Origin: Formosa sp030427735
GTDB taxonomy: Bacteria > Bacteroidota > Bacteroidia > Flavobacteriales > Flavobacteriaceae
Assembly (NCBI RefSeq): GCF_051200825.1
Contig: NZ_CP195158.1
Coordinates: forward strand, 3,831,391-3,895,390
DNA: 64,000 nucleotides
Direction: 5' to 3'
A program made the translations under genes and the position numbers. The notes beneath the pieces are model-generated. The model ran no database searches and was not told the origin of the DNA. It saw only the letters and a list, made by a program, of their open reading frames with translations. Positions 26,881 to 35,025 of this stretch are shown piece by piece (positions within the stretch are counted from its first letter, which is position 1; every line of letters starts with the position of its first letter).

Positions 26881-27462
26881 TTAAATTTCAAATGGATAAT
26901 CGTGTTCATCGTATAGATCTATAATACCTGCTCGTAATTTTGCTTCTAATTGGTTGTACAAATCCGTTCCTACGTTTTCTGTTCCCAACTCTACCAACAT
27001 CATGTAACATTTTGTCCATTTTCCAAAGCAAATGGTATCTCCTAAAGGCTCTAACAACAATTCTAGTGCGTTATAATCGGCCAGCTCTAATTCTGCGCCT
27101 AGTTGGGCGCGCAAAGACGCCGTCATTAATCTGAACTCTTCCTTACCGCGCTGCTCACGCAATATTTGTAAGTCTACCTGCTCTTGTATTAAACGCTGTT
27201 GCTCTTGTAATGCCTTATCTTCTAATTCTTGGGTAGTAAGAGGTAAAACTTCCCTTGTACCTATATCGTTAACTTCATCATAGATTATACCACCCAATTT
27301 ATGGGTCGATGTACTGTATTCTGGTGCGACAAATTGTCTATACCCATCTTCAAACCATTGTGTTGAATTGGATTGTGAATTATAGTTTATGTTTGTGCCT
27401 TTTACTTTTGGTATAGAGACCAAGGTATAAGGTGTTTCGTTTATGTTTATATATTTATCCAT
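26881..27462 (-). CDS. Tail-fibre-associated protein (possible fibre assembly factor)
   Basis: 193 aa, no signal or membrane segment. The middle (about 75-125) is Gln/Glu-rich and predicted coiled coil. It directly follows the adhesin gene, its start touching that stop, which is where Mu-like phages encode fibre assembly chaperones. The call is from position; the sequence itself was not recognised. Confidence 0.45.
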   Translation of the reverse strand: MDKYININETPYTLVSIPKVKGTNINYNSQSNSTQWFEDGYRQFVAPEYSTSTHKLGGIIYDEVNDIGTREVLPLTTQELEDKALQEQQRLIQEQVDLQILREQRGKEEFRLMTASLRAQLGAELELADYNALELLLEPLGDTICFGKWTKCYMMLVELGTENVGTDLYNQLEAKLRAGIIDLYDEHDYPFEI

Positions 27463-28334
27463 TATAAGTTGTAATAAGTTATTATATTCGATTCTAAATC
27501 AGATAACTGAGCTTCTATGTCAGTCAGGAATACGATTCCTTCTGTAAATCTACCAGTTGCTTTACCATTATTAGATGTAACGCTTAATACTTGAATTCTA
27601 CTAGATGTATTTAAATTTATAGAAGTTATACTATCACTCGTTTCTGTTAACAGATCTCCATTGACCTTACCTATAAATCCGCTATTCCCTTGTATATGAT
27701 ATACAGTATCTAGTTTATAATTAGTCCCCTCATAAATAGAAGTATTAAATACTGTTGCTCCATTAAGCGTCCTTATACCGTGATTGGTATTATTCTCGTT
27801 TGTTAATGATTGTATACGTCTTACTCCACTACCAGATTGACCGTCAAACGGAGCTATACCAAATATTGCATTATCTGCTGAATCTGCTATGGTATTAGCA
27901 CCTACTACTAGTAAAAATAAATTCATATCTCCGCCTGCAATTGAAAATCCTGATGTTGCAAAATTATTACCTGAGTTTACGGTTTCTACAATATAAGGAT
28001 AACCAGCAGACGTTACATTTACCACACCATCAGTTGCAATATTACCACCAAAACCAACTGCGTTTAAATGTCTACCATTACCACTTGCATCATAGATGAC
28101 ATCAACTGTGGCATAATCTGATCCTAGCCAATTTTCAATGTGGGGGATATCCAATTCATTATTACTATCCCATTGACATAAGAGTGTATCATTAGTTACC
28201 CCATTTCTTATTGTCATAGGATTTGCGTGTGTTGCGCTTAATCTTCTTGCTATAGAATAAGCAGTTGCAGGCGAATAGTTGTCTAGTAAATAACTACCCC
28301 CATAAACATTAAAAAAATTTGCTTTCTTTTTCAT
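27462..28334 (-). CDS. Tail adhesin with arabinofuranosidase-like fold
   Basis: 290 aa. The block DVIYDASGNGRHLNAVGFGG (about 94-113) matches the IYDQSGNGNHL motif of the arabinofuranosidase/concanavalin-like domain seen in carbohydrate-binding phage tail proteins. The rest is a beta-rich, Asn/Gly-rich sequence. It lies between the tail fibre and the presumed assembly factor, so it is a good candidate for the receptor-binding tip that recognises cell-surface glycans. Whether it is enzymatically active cannot be told; it may only bind. Confidence 0.55.
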   Translation of the reverse strand: MKKKANFFNVYGGSYLLDNYSPATAYSIARRLSATHANPMTIRNGVTNDTLLCQWDSNNELDIPHIENWLGSDYATVDVIYDASGNGRHLNAVGFGGNIATDGVVNVTSAGYPYIVETVNSGNNFATSGFSIAGGDMNLFLLVVGANTIADSADNAIFGIAPFDGQSGSGVRRIQSLTNENNTNHGIRTLNGATVFNTSIYEGTNYKLDTVYHIQGNSGFIGKVNGDLLTETSDSITSINLNTSSRIQVLSVTSNNGKATGRFTEGIVFLTDIEAQLSDLESNIITYYNL

Positions 28335-28335
28335 G

Positions 28336-29592
28336 TTATCCCGCTTGTGTTATTGTTGTCCATACCGTGCCGTCGTACAGGCGTTCTACCGTTATTAAAT
28401 TAAGTACCGTGCCATCGTAAGATCCTGTTAGGTTGTTTGTCCAAGTGACTGGTAATGTTAAACCATAATCGCCAGTTGCGTATATAGTTAACACTTTACT
28501 GGTGTTTGTAGGCAAGTTCCAATCTTCTGTAATGGTAAAGTTTTGCGAAAGGGTTAATATTATAGTCTCTGTCCATAACCAATCTACTTCGTGCGCCACC
28601 CCAACAGACACGTTTAAACAGCGGTCGTGCATGGTAGCTCGCACCGTACTGGCTTTTAAATACCCTTCGCTTGCATGGTTACCCCAACCAAAAGCAGACT
28701 CCCAATTACTTATTTGTGTTTCTGTAATCGCTTTTACATAGCTTGGTACAGTAGGGTCGGTTTCATTTCCAGATCCTTCTCCTGATCCAAACCCTTGAGC
28801 ATTAACCCATTCTTGAGTAGCTAGGGTTCCAGAGCTATTTGGTATATATAGCAATATAGCAGCCATTACTTGAGAGTAATCCAGTTCCACTATGTTAAAA
28901 CTATTTGTTGATTCTAGCCCTATTCTTCTGTTATCACTACCTAAGCTAATTACATCACCTAGAATTCGTGTTTCATTGCTATTAACAAAAACAGTCCCGC
29001 TATTAACATTAAAATCATTGCTAGATAGAATATGTGTTCTAACAGTCTCTATTTTAAAGAAAGCCCCTGTAATTGAATGACCTAAGTGTCTTCCTATTTT
29101 TATACCTCCATAATTCGAGCCTGAAGTTCCTATAAACAATTCAACGCCTGATGACGAATCGTTTATAATATTGTATCCAGGCAACTCACCTTCTTGCAAA
29201 GCCGCATTCCAAGTATCTATATCCTCTTCAGTTATACCTTTAACCCACATTGGTACTGTTGGGTCGGTTTCCTCAACTTCTCCGTTTATTTCTGGCTTAT
29301 TTCTTATAAAATCCGCTGCTTGGTCGTCGTCCTGTTCCCAGTCAGATTGCACTTGGGGATTTAGCCCCTCCAACTTCTGCTTTTCTTCTGTAGTATAGTT
29401 GTTTTCTGTCAAACCCCAACCCTCTACCTTATCTACTTTTTGGTTGAGATAGGTGTCTAAATTTTGTACATCTGTTGTTGGTATCGGTTCGTCTTTATGA
29501 CGATAGCTATCCCAAACCGCCCAAAATTGGGCTTGGGTCGGCTTCAAGCCAGTACGGAACCAGTTTTTTATTGTGCTTAAAGGTGTTGCCAT
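28336..29592 (-). CDS. Tail fibre protein
   Basis: 418 aa. The N-terminus (TIKNWFRTGLKPTQAQFWAV) is the attachment segment common to fibres of Bacteroidota phages. Two similar linker units (DPTVPMWVKGITEEDIDTWN and DPTVPSYVKAITETQISNWE) flank a beta-rich shaft, showing an internal duplication. The C-terminal 80 residues form another beta domain. It is followed by the adhesin gene with one base between. Confidence 0.7.
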   Translation of the reverse strand: MATPLSTIKNWFRTGLKPTQAQFWAVWDSYRHKDEPIPTTDVQNLDTYLNQKVDKVEGWGLTENNYTTEEKQKLEGLNPQVQSDWEQDDDQAADFIRNKPEINGEVEETDPTVPMWVKGITEEDIDTWNAALQEGELPGYNIINDSSSGVELFIGTSGSNYGGIKIGRHLGHSITGAFFKIETVRTHILSSNDFNVNSGTVFVNSNETRILGDVISLGSDNRRIGLESTNSFNIVELDYSQVMAAILLYIPNSSGTLATQEWVNAQGFGSGEGSGNETDPTVPSYVKAITETQISNWESAFGWGNHASEGYLKASTVRATMHDRCLNVSVGVAHEVDWLWTETIILTLSQNFTITEDWNLPTNTSKVLTIYATGDYGLTLPVTWTNNLTGSYDGTVLNLITVERLYDGTVWTTITQAG

Positions 29593-29631
29593 AATTGTAT
29601 TTTTTTTATCATCCTGAGCGGAGTCGAAGGG

Positions 29632-30462
29632 TTAGTTTCCTGTATAAATTATATATGCTAGCGTGTAGTACGGTGGACGGTTTTCGTGAGCTGCGCCACC
29701 ACCTTCACCACTAATGGTATGGTTGTGGTTACCACTACTAGAGGTTGTTTTTGTTTCGTTAACTGTTGTTCCTGGTTGTAAGTCGGTACCACCACCACCA
29801 GAACTAGAACCTGTCTTAAAGGTCATGGTATGCGTGTGGCTGCCTGCATGGTTTGTAAAACCGCCGTGGTTGTGGTTTGGCATTTCGTTTACCGTAAGGG
29901 TATGCGTTTTTTCTCCGCCTGTTTTACCTATGGCATTATAATCGGTGTCTGTTGAATGGTAGCCTACTATAAAACGCCCACGTAAATCGGGAGTGCCATT
30001 GGTACCGTCGCATAGTTGCCAGCCTGTAGGAATGCTGGCCACAGAACCGCTGTATAATTGTGGGTTAGTGTTTGGCGGTAGGATGCGCGACTTTAGATTC
30101 TTTAAAGTATCTATACGCACAAAGTCGCTCCACGGTATAGCGCCTGTACCAGAACCAAAACCTACCCAACGTTCTATTACAACATCCTTTAACACGCCGT
30201 TCTCGAATATCTTTTGTGTTGCGGCCTCGTATATTTTTACAGATGCCAATGGTGCGCCACCCTTAAATACAAAAGCTTCGCCGTTTAGATACACGATACC
30301 GTCGGTAATATTGGCACCTACCTGTTCGCAACCTTGTAATATAGTTTTATCGCCTGCCATTTCTCCTAGACCACCCAAAAGGGCTAAACCGCTTTGTAAC
30401 GCGTCCAGTATATTTGTGCTAAGCCTAAAACCGCCTGTTTGATTAAAATGTATTGTATTCAT
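29632..30462 (-). CDS. Tail collar domain protein (short fibre)
   Basis: 276 aa. The C-terminal half holds a phage collar domain: PTGWQLCDGTNGTPDLRGRF at about residues 145-164 and a His/Asn-rich receptor region (NEMPNHNHGG, NHAGSHTHTM, SSGNHNHTISGEGGG) of the type that coordinates metal ions in T4 gp12-like fibres. It ends with the usual ENRPPYYTLAYIIYTG. It belongs to the host-recognition module downstream of the baseplate genes. Confidence 0.85.
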   Translation of the reverse strand: MNTIHFNQTGGFRLSTNILDALQSGLALLGGLGEMAGDKTILQGCEQVGANITDGIVYLNGEAFVFKGGAPLASVKIYEAATQKIFENGVLKDVVIERWVGFGSGTGAIPWSDFVRIDTLKNLKSRILPPNTNPQLYSGSVASIPTGWQLCDGTNGTPDLRGRFIVGYHSTDTDYNAIGKTGGEKTHTLTVNEMPNHNHGGFTNHAGSHTHTMTFKTGSSSGGGGTDLQPGTTVNETKTTSSSGNHNHTISGEGGGAAHENRPPYYTLAYIIYTGN

Positions 30463-30956
30463 TAAATCGTAATTATTTTATAGTTTTTGCCTGCTAGTTT
30501 GTAAAAATCTATAAGGCCTATTACTTCGTATTGTTGAATTTGAATAATTTCGGCTGGCACGTACACCGTAAAATCGGCTGCCGAACCTACCAGTTCGTTT
30601 TCGTTATAAAGCCAAGTGGGATTGGCACCTGCATCTATTTCGGACTCTGTATAAATGTATTTCGGGCGGTCTTCGCCGTCTGTATATATATAAAATGCAT
30701 CGTGTACGTCGCCATCGTTAATGTAAATGCGCCTTAGCTCTGGGTCGAACCGATCGTTAAGAGCGCCGCGCATACTGCATATTTGCCAGCTATGTTCTAG
30801 TTTGTAAATATTGTCTAGACGGTATTGCCTCCAGTCGTAATGTAAATTTACAAGCGGACTTATAAGCGCATGCAGATAAGCTATTGTTTTGGGTTGCCGC
30901 AATGTAAAGGGCAACAATAACACCGCCAGACGCTTGTAATTAATACTAAACCACAT
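30462..30956 (-). CDS. Baseplate-proximal protein (gp48/gpI position)
   Basis: 164 aa, unrecognised. It overlaps the end of the baseplate J-like gene by 11 bases and touches the collar-protein start, so it occupies the place of the tail protein I-type gene (Mu gp48) that joins fibre to baseplate. Aromatic and beta-rich; no signal peptide. Confidence 0.45.
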   Translation of the reverse strand: MWFSINYKRLAVLLLPFTLRQPKTIAYLHALISPLVNLHYDWRQYRLDNIYKLEHSWQICSMRGALNDRFDPELRRIYINDGDVHDAFYIYTDGEDRPKYIYTESEIDAGANPTWLYNENELVGSAADFTVYVPAEIIQIQQYEVIGLIDFYKLAGKNYKIITI

Positions 30957-31785
30957 ACTCTATATTGTTGAAGTTATCTACTTTAAAGTATCCGCTTTCT
31001 GGTATGGTCTTAACATCTACAGGTACAGGATCGCCGTAATCGTTTAATTCTGGATCTATCCACGAACTTTCTATATTTATTATATGGGCTATTTTTACAC
31101 CGTCAACCTTTTGCAGTTTGTCCACAAAGTTTTGCACGATAAACTCACCATCAAACGGGAGTTCTTTCATGTATTCGTTTATGGCATCTTCTACAGGATA
31201 GTTTCCGTTTTTAATACTCATACCCGTATTACTTAACACCAGCGGATCACGAAAAATACGTAGTGACAAATACAGGATATCTGGCTCGTAATTTATTATG
31301 GTAATTTTTACACCTGCAGGTTTAACTTCTGCAATGTAGGCATCGAAAGCCGAACGCTGGTCGAGTTCTATTGGTGCTAATTCTTCGTTGGTTTCGCCTG
31401 CTATTTTTAATATTACGCGACTATCTACTTCACTTTCGTTAACAGCGGCATACTTTATAATTTTACTGGCTTCAATCTGTGCATCGGTAGCGTTTTCGTT
31501 ATCAAAATTGTCAGTATCGGCAATCAGGTCGAAACCGTACTGAAACTTGAGCGCCATATACCGATACCACGGTAAACGGGCGTTTTTCTGGTTGAGAATT
31601 TGCGTGTCTACCTCGTTAGCATGTAAATCGAATAACAATTCGTGCGTATGTATGGCCACAGCAATAATATAGGCGAACAAACGATAAATAGCTACCTGAC
31701 TGGTACTGGTTAGGTTTGCCAAATTAACATCGCCTAAAAGGTTGTTTAGTATTTCGGTGTGTATTTCTGTAATTGTTCTTGCCAT
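30946..31785 (-). CDS. Baseplate J-like protein (Mu gp47 analogue)
   Basis: 279 aa. Size, N-terminal helix-rich region (TEIHTEILNNLL ... QVAIYRLFAYIIAVAIHTHE) and the position between the gp46/LysM genes and the fibre genes fit a baseplate wedge protein of the J family. The C-terminal part has the usual alternation of beta strands with an N-G-x-Y-P-V segment. The match is by architecture and order rather than by a diagnostic motif. Confidence 0.55.
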   Translation of the reverse strand: MARTITEIHTEILNNLLGDVNLANLTSTSQVAIYRLFAYIIAVAIHTHELLFDLHANEVDTQILNQKNARLPWYRYMALKFQYGFDLIADTDNFDNENATDAQIEASKIIKYAAVNESEVDSRVILKIAGETNEELAPIELDQRSAFDAYIAEVKPAGVKITIINYEPDILYLSLRIFRDPLVLSNTGMSIKNGNYPVEDAINEYMKELPFDGEFIVQNFVDKLQKVDGVKIAHIINIESSWIDPELNDYGDPVPVDVKTIPESGYFKVDNFNNIEYVV

Positions 31786-32138
31786 TATCTTACTATAAAA
31801 TCGTTTTCTATTTCCATATAACCAATACCTTCAAACTCTGTTGGGTCTAGTTCGTCTCCACCGCCCGAGTCTACAATTTCTAAATTGGTAGAAGTTGCTG
31901 GTTTTAGGTATTTGCGTTTGTAATATTCTTGTACACTGGGTTCCGACGGTTCTAACTCTGGAATCTGCAAAACCGTACCCGTTGCCATAGCCGATGTAAT
32001 GCTTAAACCATTGGCTACGGCCAGCTCTAGCATTTCGTTTATACTGCCATATTCTTGTATGGCAATATCCAGAAGGCTTTGGTTATATTTTACGCGAATT
32101 TCCAATTTACTTTTCGTGGGCTTGTTTGTATTCTTCAA
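31785..32138 (-). CDS. LysM-like baseplate/tail protein
   Basis: 117 aa. Residues about 14-60 (KYNQSLLDIAIQEYGSINEM, then GTVLQIPE) read as a LysM-like module of the kind found in tail proteins such as Mu gp43/gpX. It lies next to wedge and spike genes. The first 10 codons overlap the upstream membrane-protein gene by 32 bases. Confidence 0.6.
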   Translation of the reverse strand: MKNTNKPTKSKLEIRVKYNQSLLDIAIQEYGSINEMLELAVANGLSITSAMATGTVLQIPELEPSEPSVQEYYKRKYLKPATSTNLEIVDSGGGDELDPTEFEGIGYMEIENDFIVR

Positions 32139-32463
32139 ACTCTTTCATCAACTCCTTGTAGCTTGTTTGCAAACGGCTGTATTTGGTTTGCCAACGCTTT
32201 TCAACCTGCTGTATTTTTACACGCCATTGCGCGTCTATTTCAGCCTGTTTTTTTTTAAGCAGCTCCATATCCTGACGCATTTTTTCTAAGCTGGCGTCGC
32301 TATCTAAAACCATGTCCTTATAAATGGCTTGTATTTTTGCCGTTAGATCGGCATCGTCTTGCTTAAAGCCCTGTATTCGTTTTTTGCGCTCGAAAAGCCA
32401 AGCCCCTAAACCACCTAAGCCTAAAATAATTTCGCTAATATGTGGTGTTAATAAATCTATCAT
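32107..32463 (-). CDS. Membrane-anchored coiled-coil protein (holin or spanin-like candidate)
   Basis: 118 aa. A short N-terminal hydrophobic segment (about 8-24, ISEIILGLGGLGAWLF) is followed by a long charged coiled coil to the end. Small proteins of this form in tail-lysis clusters can be holin or Rz-like components; its location among baseplate genes leaves the function open. Confidence 0.45.
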   Translation of the reverse strand: MIDLLTPHISEIILGLGGLGAWLFERKKRIQGFKQDDADLTAKIQAIYKDMVLDSDASLEKMRQDMELLKKKQAEIDAQWRVKIQQVEKRWQTKYSRLQTSYKELMKEFEEYKQAHEK

Positions 32464-32741
32464 TGTGTATTGCGTTTTAAGGTTATGTAGTTTTTTATAT
32501 CGTCGTAATTTTTCCCGTCGCGCTGCAGGTGTAATTTTACCTTGGTGCGGAGCTCGTTATCGTTTACGTTACTATTTATGAACTTAATAAGGTTTGCGCC
32601 TAACAAGGGGTCTTCTTTTAATTCGCCTTGGTTCATTCTCAAAATAATGCCTACCTCTTGAGTTAAGCTTTCGCCGATTTTAAAGTCGCCGTTTTCTATT
32701 AACAGATCGTCGTTTTCGTCCAGTAAAATATCTTTCTCCAT
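32460..32741 (-). CDS. Baseplate wedge protein, gp25/W-like (Mu gp46 analogue)
   Basis: 93 aa. The pattern NGDFKIGESLTQEVGIILRM followed by NQGELKEDPLLGANL is that of small gp25/GPW-like or gp46-like wedge subunits, which have an acidic N-terminus and a conserved Q-x-x-x-I-L core. It overlaps its neighbours by four and one bases within the tail operon. Confidence 0.6.
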   Translation of the reverse strand: MEKDILLDENDDLLIENGDFKIGESLTQEVGIILRMNQGELKEDPLLGANLIKFINSNVNDNELRTKVKLHLQRDGKNYDDIKNYITLKRNTQ

Positions 32742-32947
32742 TAGGTTCCTTGTATTGTTGTGGTAACAGCTGCACCGTTGCTAGCGGTTCCCGTGGTGGT
32801 TCTGCCAATGGTAAACTCGGCAACACCTGCAGCAATCTCATCGGCTAAATGTTGTCTGGCTTCCTCGATATCTATCTCTGGATTGTCCGACATGATGTCC
32901 ATAGCCTGTCTAATCTTCGCAGATAACTGTTCTTGAGTAATTGGCAT
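32741..32947 (-). CDS. Small baseplate-operon protein
   Basis: 68 aa, unrecognised. N-terminal helical and acidic, then a Thr/Ala/Gly-rich tail (TIGRTTTGTASNGAAVTTTI). The low-complexity tail and position between the spike and wedge genes suggest a spike tip or a minor baseplate part; this is inference only. Confidence 0.5.
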   Translation of the reverse strand: MPITQEQLSAKIRQAMDIMSDNPEIDIEEARQHLADEIAAGVAEFTIGRTTTGTASNGAAVTTTIQGT

Positions 32948-32948
32948 A

Positions 32949-33434
32949 TTATTCTATTAAAATGGTGTTTAAACGTTCTTTAATAGCAATCATTTCTGCA
33001 ACATTAATCGTATTGCCGTAAATGACTTTTATCTTGTTAATCTCATCAATCATATCGTTTAGGACGTCTTTAAGAGATTCGTTGTTCTGTTTTATTACAA
33101 CTCCAGTTTCTTTTACTGTTAGCTGTGTTTTATCGGCTGTTATAACCGTTTCTTCAAGATTGGAGCAGCCTATTAAAAAGGTTGCGGCCTCTTGGTTTAA
33201 AATGGTACCTATTAAACAACGTGCGCCTATTTTGGGTTTTACATAGCAATCGCCCAAACCTAAAAGCACATCGTAAAACGGTAAATTGTCGGCGGTTCCT
33301 GTAGCGGTCATGGTTTTTGCTTCCCAATCAATTTCGCTTACCGTAGCCCAGTGCGTCTGTATTTTATTGGCCTTGTTAAACTTTCGCTCTATTAGGCTGC
33401 CAAACTCTTGTATTTCCTGTCCGTTCTTTTTCAT
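32949..33434 (-). CDS. Baseplate spike protein (gpV/Mu gp45-like)
   Basis: 161 aa. An N-terminal OB-fold-like region (TVSEIDWEAKTMTATG) is followed by a short beta-helical stretch and a C-terminal helix. This size and order (hub gene immediately upstream, overlap of four bases) match gpV-type tail spikes that cap the tube. No membrane-degrading domain is attached. Confidence 0.6.
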   Translation of the reverse strand: MKKNGQEIQEFGSLIERKFNKANKIQTHWATVSEIDWEAKTMTATGTADNLPFYDVLLGLGDCYVKPKIGARCLIGTILNQEAATFLIGCSNLEETVITADKTQLTVKETGVVIKQNNESLKDVLNDMIDEINKIKVIYGNTINVAEMIAIKERLNTILIE

Positions 33435-34414
33435 AACACACTACCGCCTAAAGTGATTACCTGTCTTATTTTTGCTTTATCGAAGGTCTTTTTTACCGAC
33501 TCGATATAATAAACGCCTTCGCGATCTTCGTACAGTTGGCTCTCAAGCTTCACCTTTAAACCGTGCCTTACGGAAGGAATCCCGAAGGCCGTAAACGAAC
33601 CATCGAAGCCACCGCGCTTTTTGGTTTCGTAGTCTTTCTGCAGTAACTTTTTTACTTCAGCTTCTACTTCAATATTGTAGTAGGTTAATTGGTAGGTGTC
33701 GCCGCCATTGTCGCCAATTTCTACTTCTATCTTCTTGCCGTCTTTTAATACCGAAACCCCTTTAATTTTTAATACAATATCCTCGGCATTTCGGTAGTTT
33801 AAATCATTGCTAACGGCATTGCGTTCTAAATGAAAATTAACCGTTTCCTGATCGGAATCGTCGCTATAATATTTACCACACACCAAAGTTTTTCCGCGCA
33901 TATAGCTATATAAATTGTAAGGTGCATTTTGCAATTTGTCTAATACTGCGGCTACGTTGGTTTGCGCAAAACGCACACCGCCAAGCTCTACACCTTCTAA
34001 AGCGTCTACCTTGTATCCAGGAACAATGTGTTCTAAAAGCTGCTGTAAGCTAACCGACTTGAAGCTAGCGTTTACAGGCAGTTGCTTGAGTTTCCACATT
34101 TCGTCCTCGCAGGTAATTTCTATAGGAATGTTTGCCGAAACCTGTGTAACATAGCCTTCAAACTCGGTAATGTAAGTACCGTTATAGCCAAAAGCTATAC
34201 TTACAGGAGCGCCACGCCTGAATACTTCGCGAACTTTTTTAGCATTATATTTGTTATCGATAAACTTTACGTTTCTAGGCAATCGTATTATGGCTCTATC
34301 CGTTAATAGCTTAAAGCTGCTTTCTATTTCTACCGAAGACACCTTAGTTAACACAAAAGCCTCTCGACCGTTATATTCTGGAAAGCTTACGCGTATGTTC
34401 ATTGCTAACGTCAT
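33431..34414 (-). CDS. Baseplate hub protein (gpD/Mu gp44-like)
   Basis: 327 aa; an in-frame ATG four codons in (MNIRVSF) is an alternative start. The beta-barrel-type hub pattern (RRGAPVSIAFGYNGTYITEF, YVTQVSANIPIEITCEDEMW) corresponds to gp27/gpD-like hubs that join tail tube to spike. It lies between the DUF6046-type gene and the spike gene with four-base overlaps at both ends. Confidence 0.65.
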   Translation of the reverse strand: MTLAMNIRVSFPEYNGREAFVLTKVSSVEIESSFKLLTDRAIIRLPRNVKFIDNKYNAKKVREVFRRGAPVSIAFGYNGTYITEFEGYVTQVSANIPIEITCEDEMWKLKQLPVNASFKSVSLQQLLEHIVPGYKVDALEGVELGGVRFAQTNVAAVLDKLQNAPYNLYSYMRGKTLVCGKYYSDDSDQETVNFHLERNAVSNDLNYRNAEDIVLKIKGVSVLKDGKKIEVEIGDNGGDTYQLTYYNIEVEAEVKKLLQKDYETKKRGGFDGSFTAFGIPSVRHGLKVKLESQLYEDREGVYYIESVKKTFDKAKIRQVITLGGSVL

Positions 34415-35025
34415 ACACTAAATTCTAAAGGTTCGTCACTACTTGCGGTAATCTCAAACGGAATTACATTTTCTTTGCCTTGAGCCTGTTTAAAATCAAT
34501 GTCCTCAATGGTAATGCTAAAGATGCTTTTATCTAAAAACAGTTCACCCAACACCTCTATACTATCGGCTATTTCTTCCCATCTTAATAAGGCTTTATAT
34601 TGGTCTATAGCAGAAAGATTTGGTGTATCTAAGCACAAGCCTCTAATACGTATCTGCCAATCGTCGAAACCGTATATTTCTTTTACTGTTCCTGTACTGC
34701 CCAAAACATTAGTTTTAGTGATATTCTTAGCTCGGCGAAAATCAACTATCGTAGCAGGCGGCAAATCAAAATCCTGATACGGGTTTGCTATTAATCGTCC
34801 TGCTTTGCTATATCTATTATAATAGCCACCTTTAAACTTCATCGGGAACATAATAGGCGTCCCCATCCAACTCATTTTCTTTGCGGCCTCGTAAGTTTTT
34901 ACGGGAATAGACTGGTAGTTTACCAAACCATTATTAGGCGCTTGGTTGTCTACCTTATAGGTAATAGGTGTTACACCAAAAGCGGCGTTAAACAATTGCG
35001 ATATGTCGGGTCTATATGTACTCAT
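34411..35025 (-). CDS. Tail protein of DUF6046 type
   Basis: 204 aa. The sequence (MSWMGTPIMFPMKFKGGYYN, then NLSAIDQYKALLRWEEIADS) matches a family I know only as a conserved tail-operon protein in Bacteroidota phages. It sits between tape measure and hub, in the place of the Mu gp43 connector. Function unknown; a tube-to-baseplate adaptor is likely. Confidence 0.6.
   Translation of the reverse strand: MSTYRPDISQLFNAAFGVTPITYKVDNQAPNNGLVNYQSIPVKTYEAAKKMSWMGTPIMFPMKFKGGYYNRYSKAGRLIANPYQDFDLPPATIVDFRRAKNITKTNVLGSTGTVKEIYGFDDWQIRIRGLCLDTPNLSAIDQYKALLRWEEIADSIEVLGELFLDKSIFSITIEDIDFKQAQGKENVIPFEITASSDEPLEFSV

Noticed and set aside
30000..30442. 149-codon plus-strand frame opposite the collar gene
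   Set aside because: Pro/Cys-rich shadow of the minus-strand collar-domain gene, which has clear family motifs.
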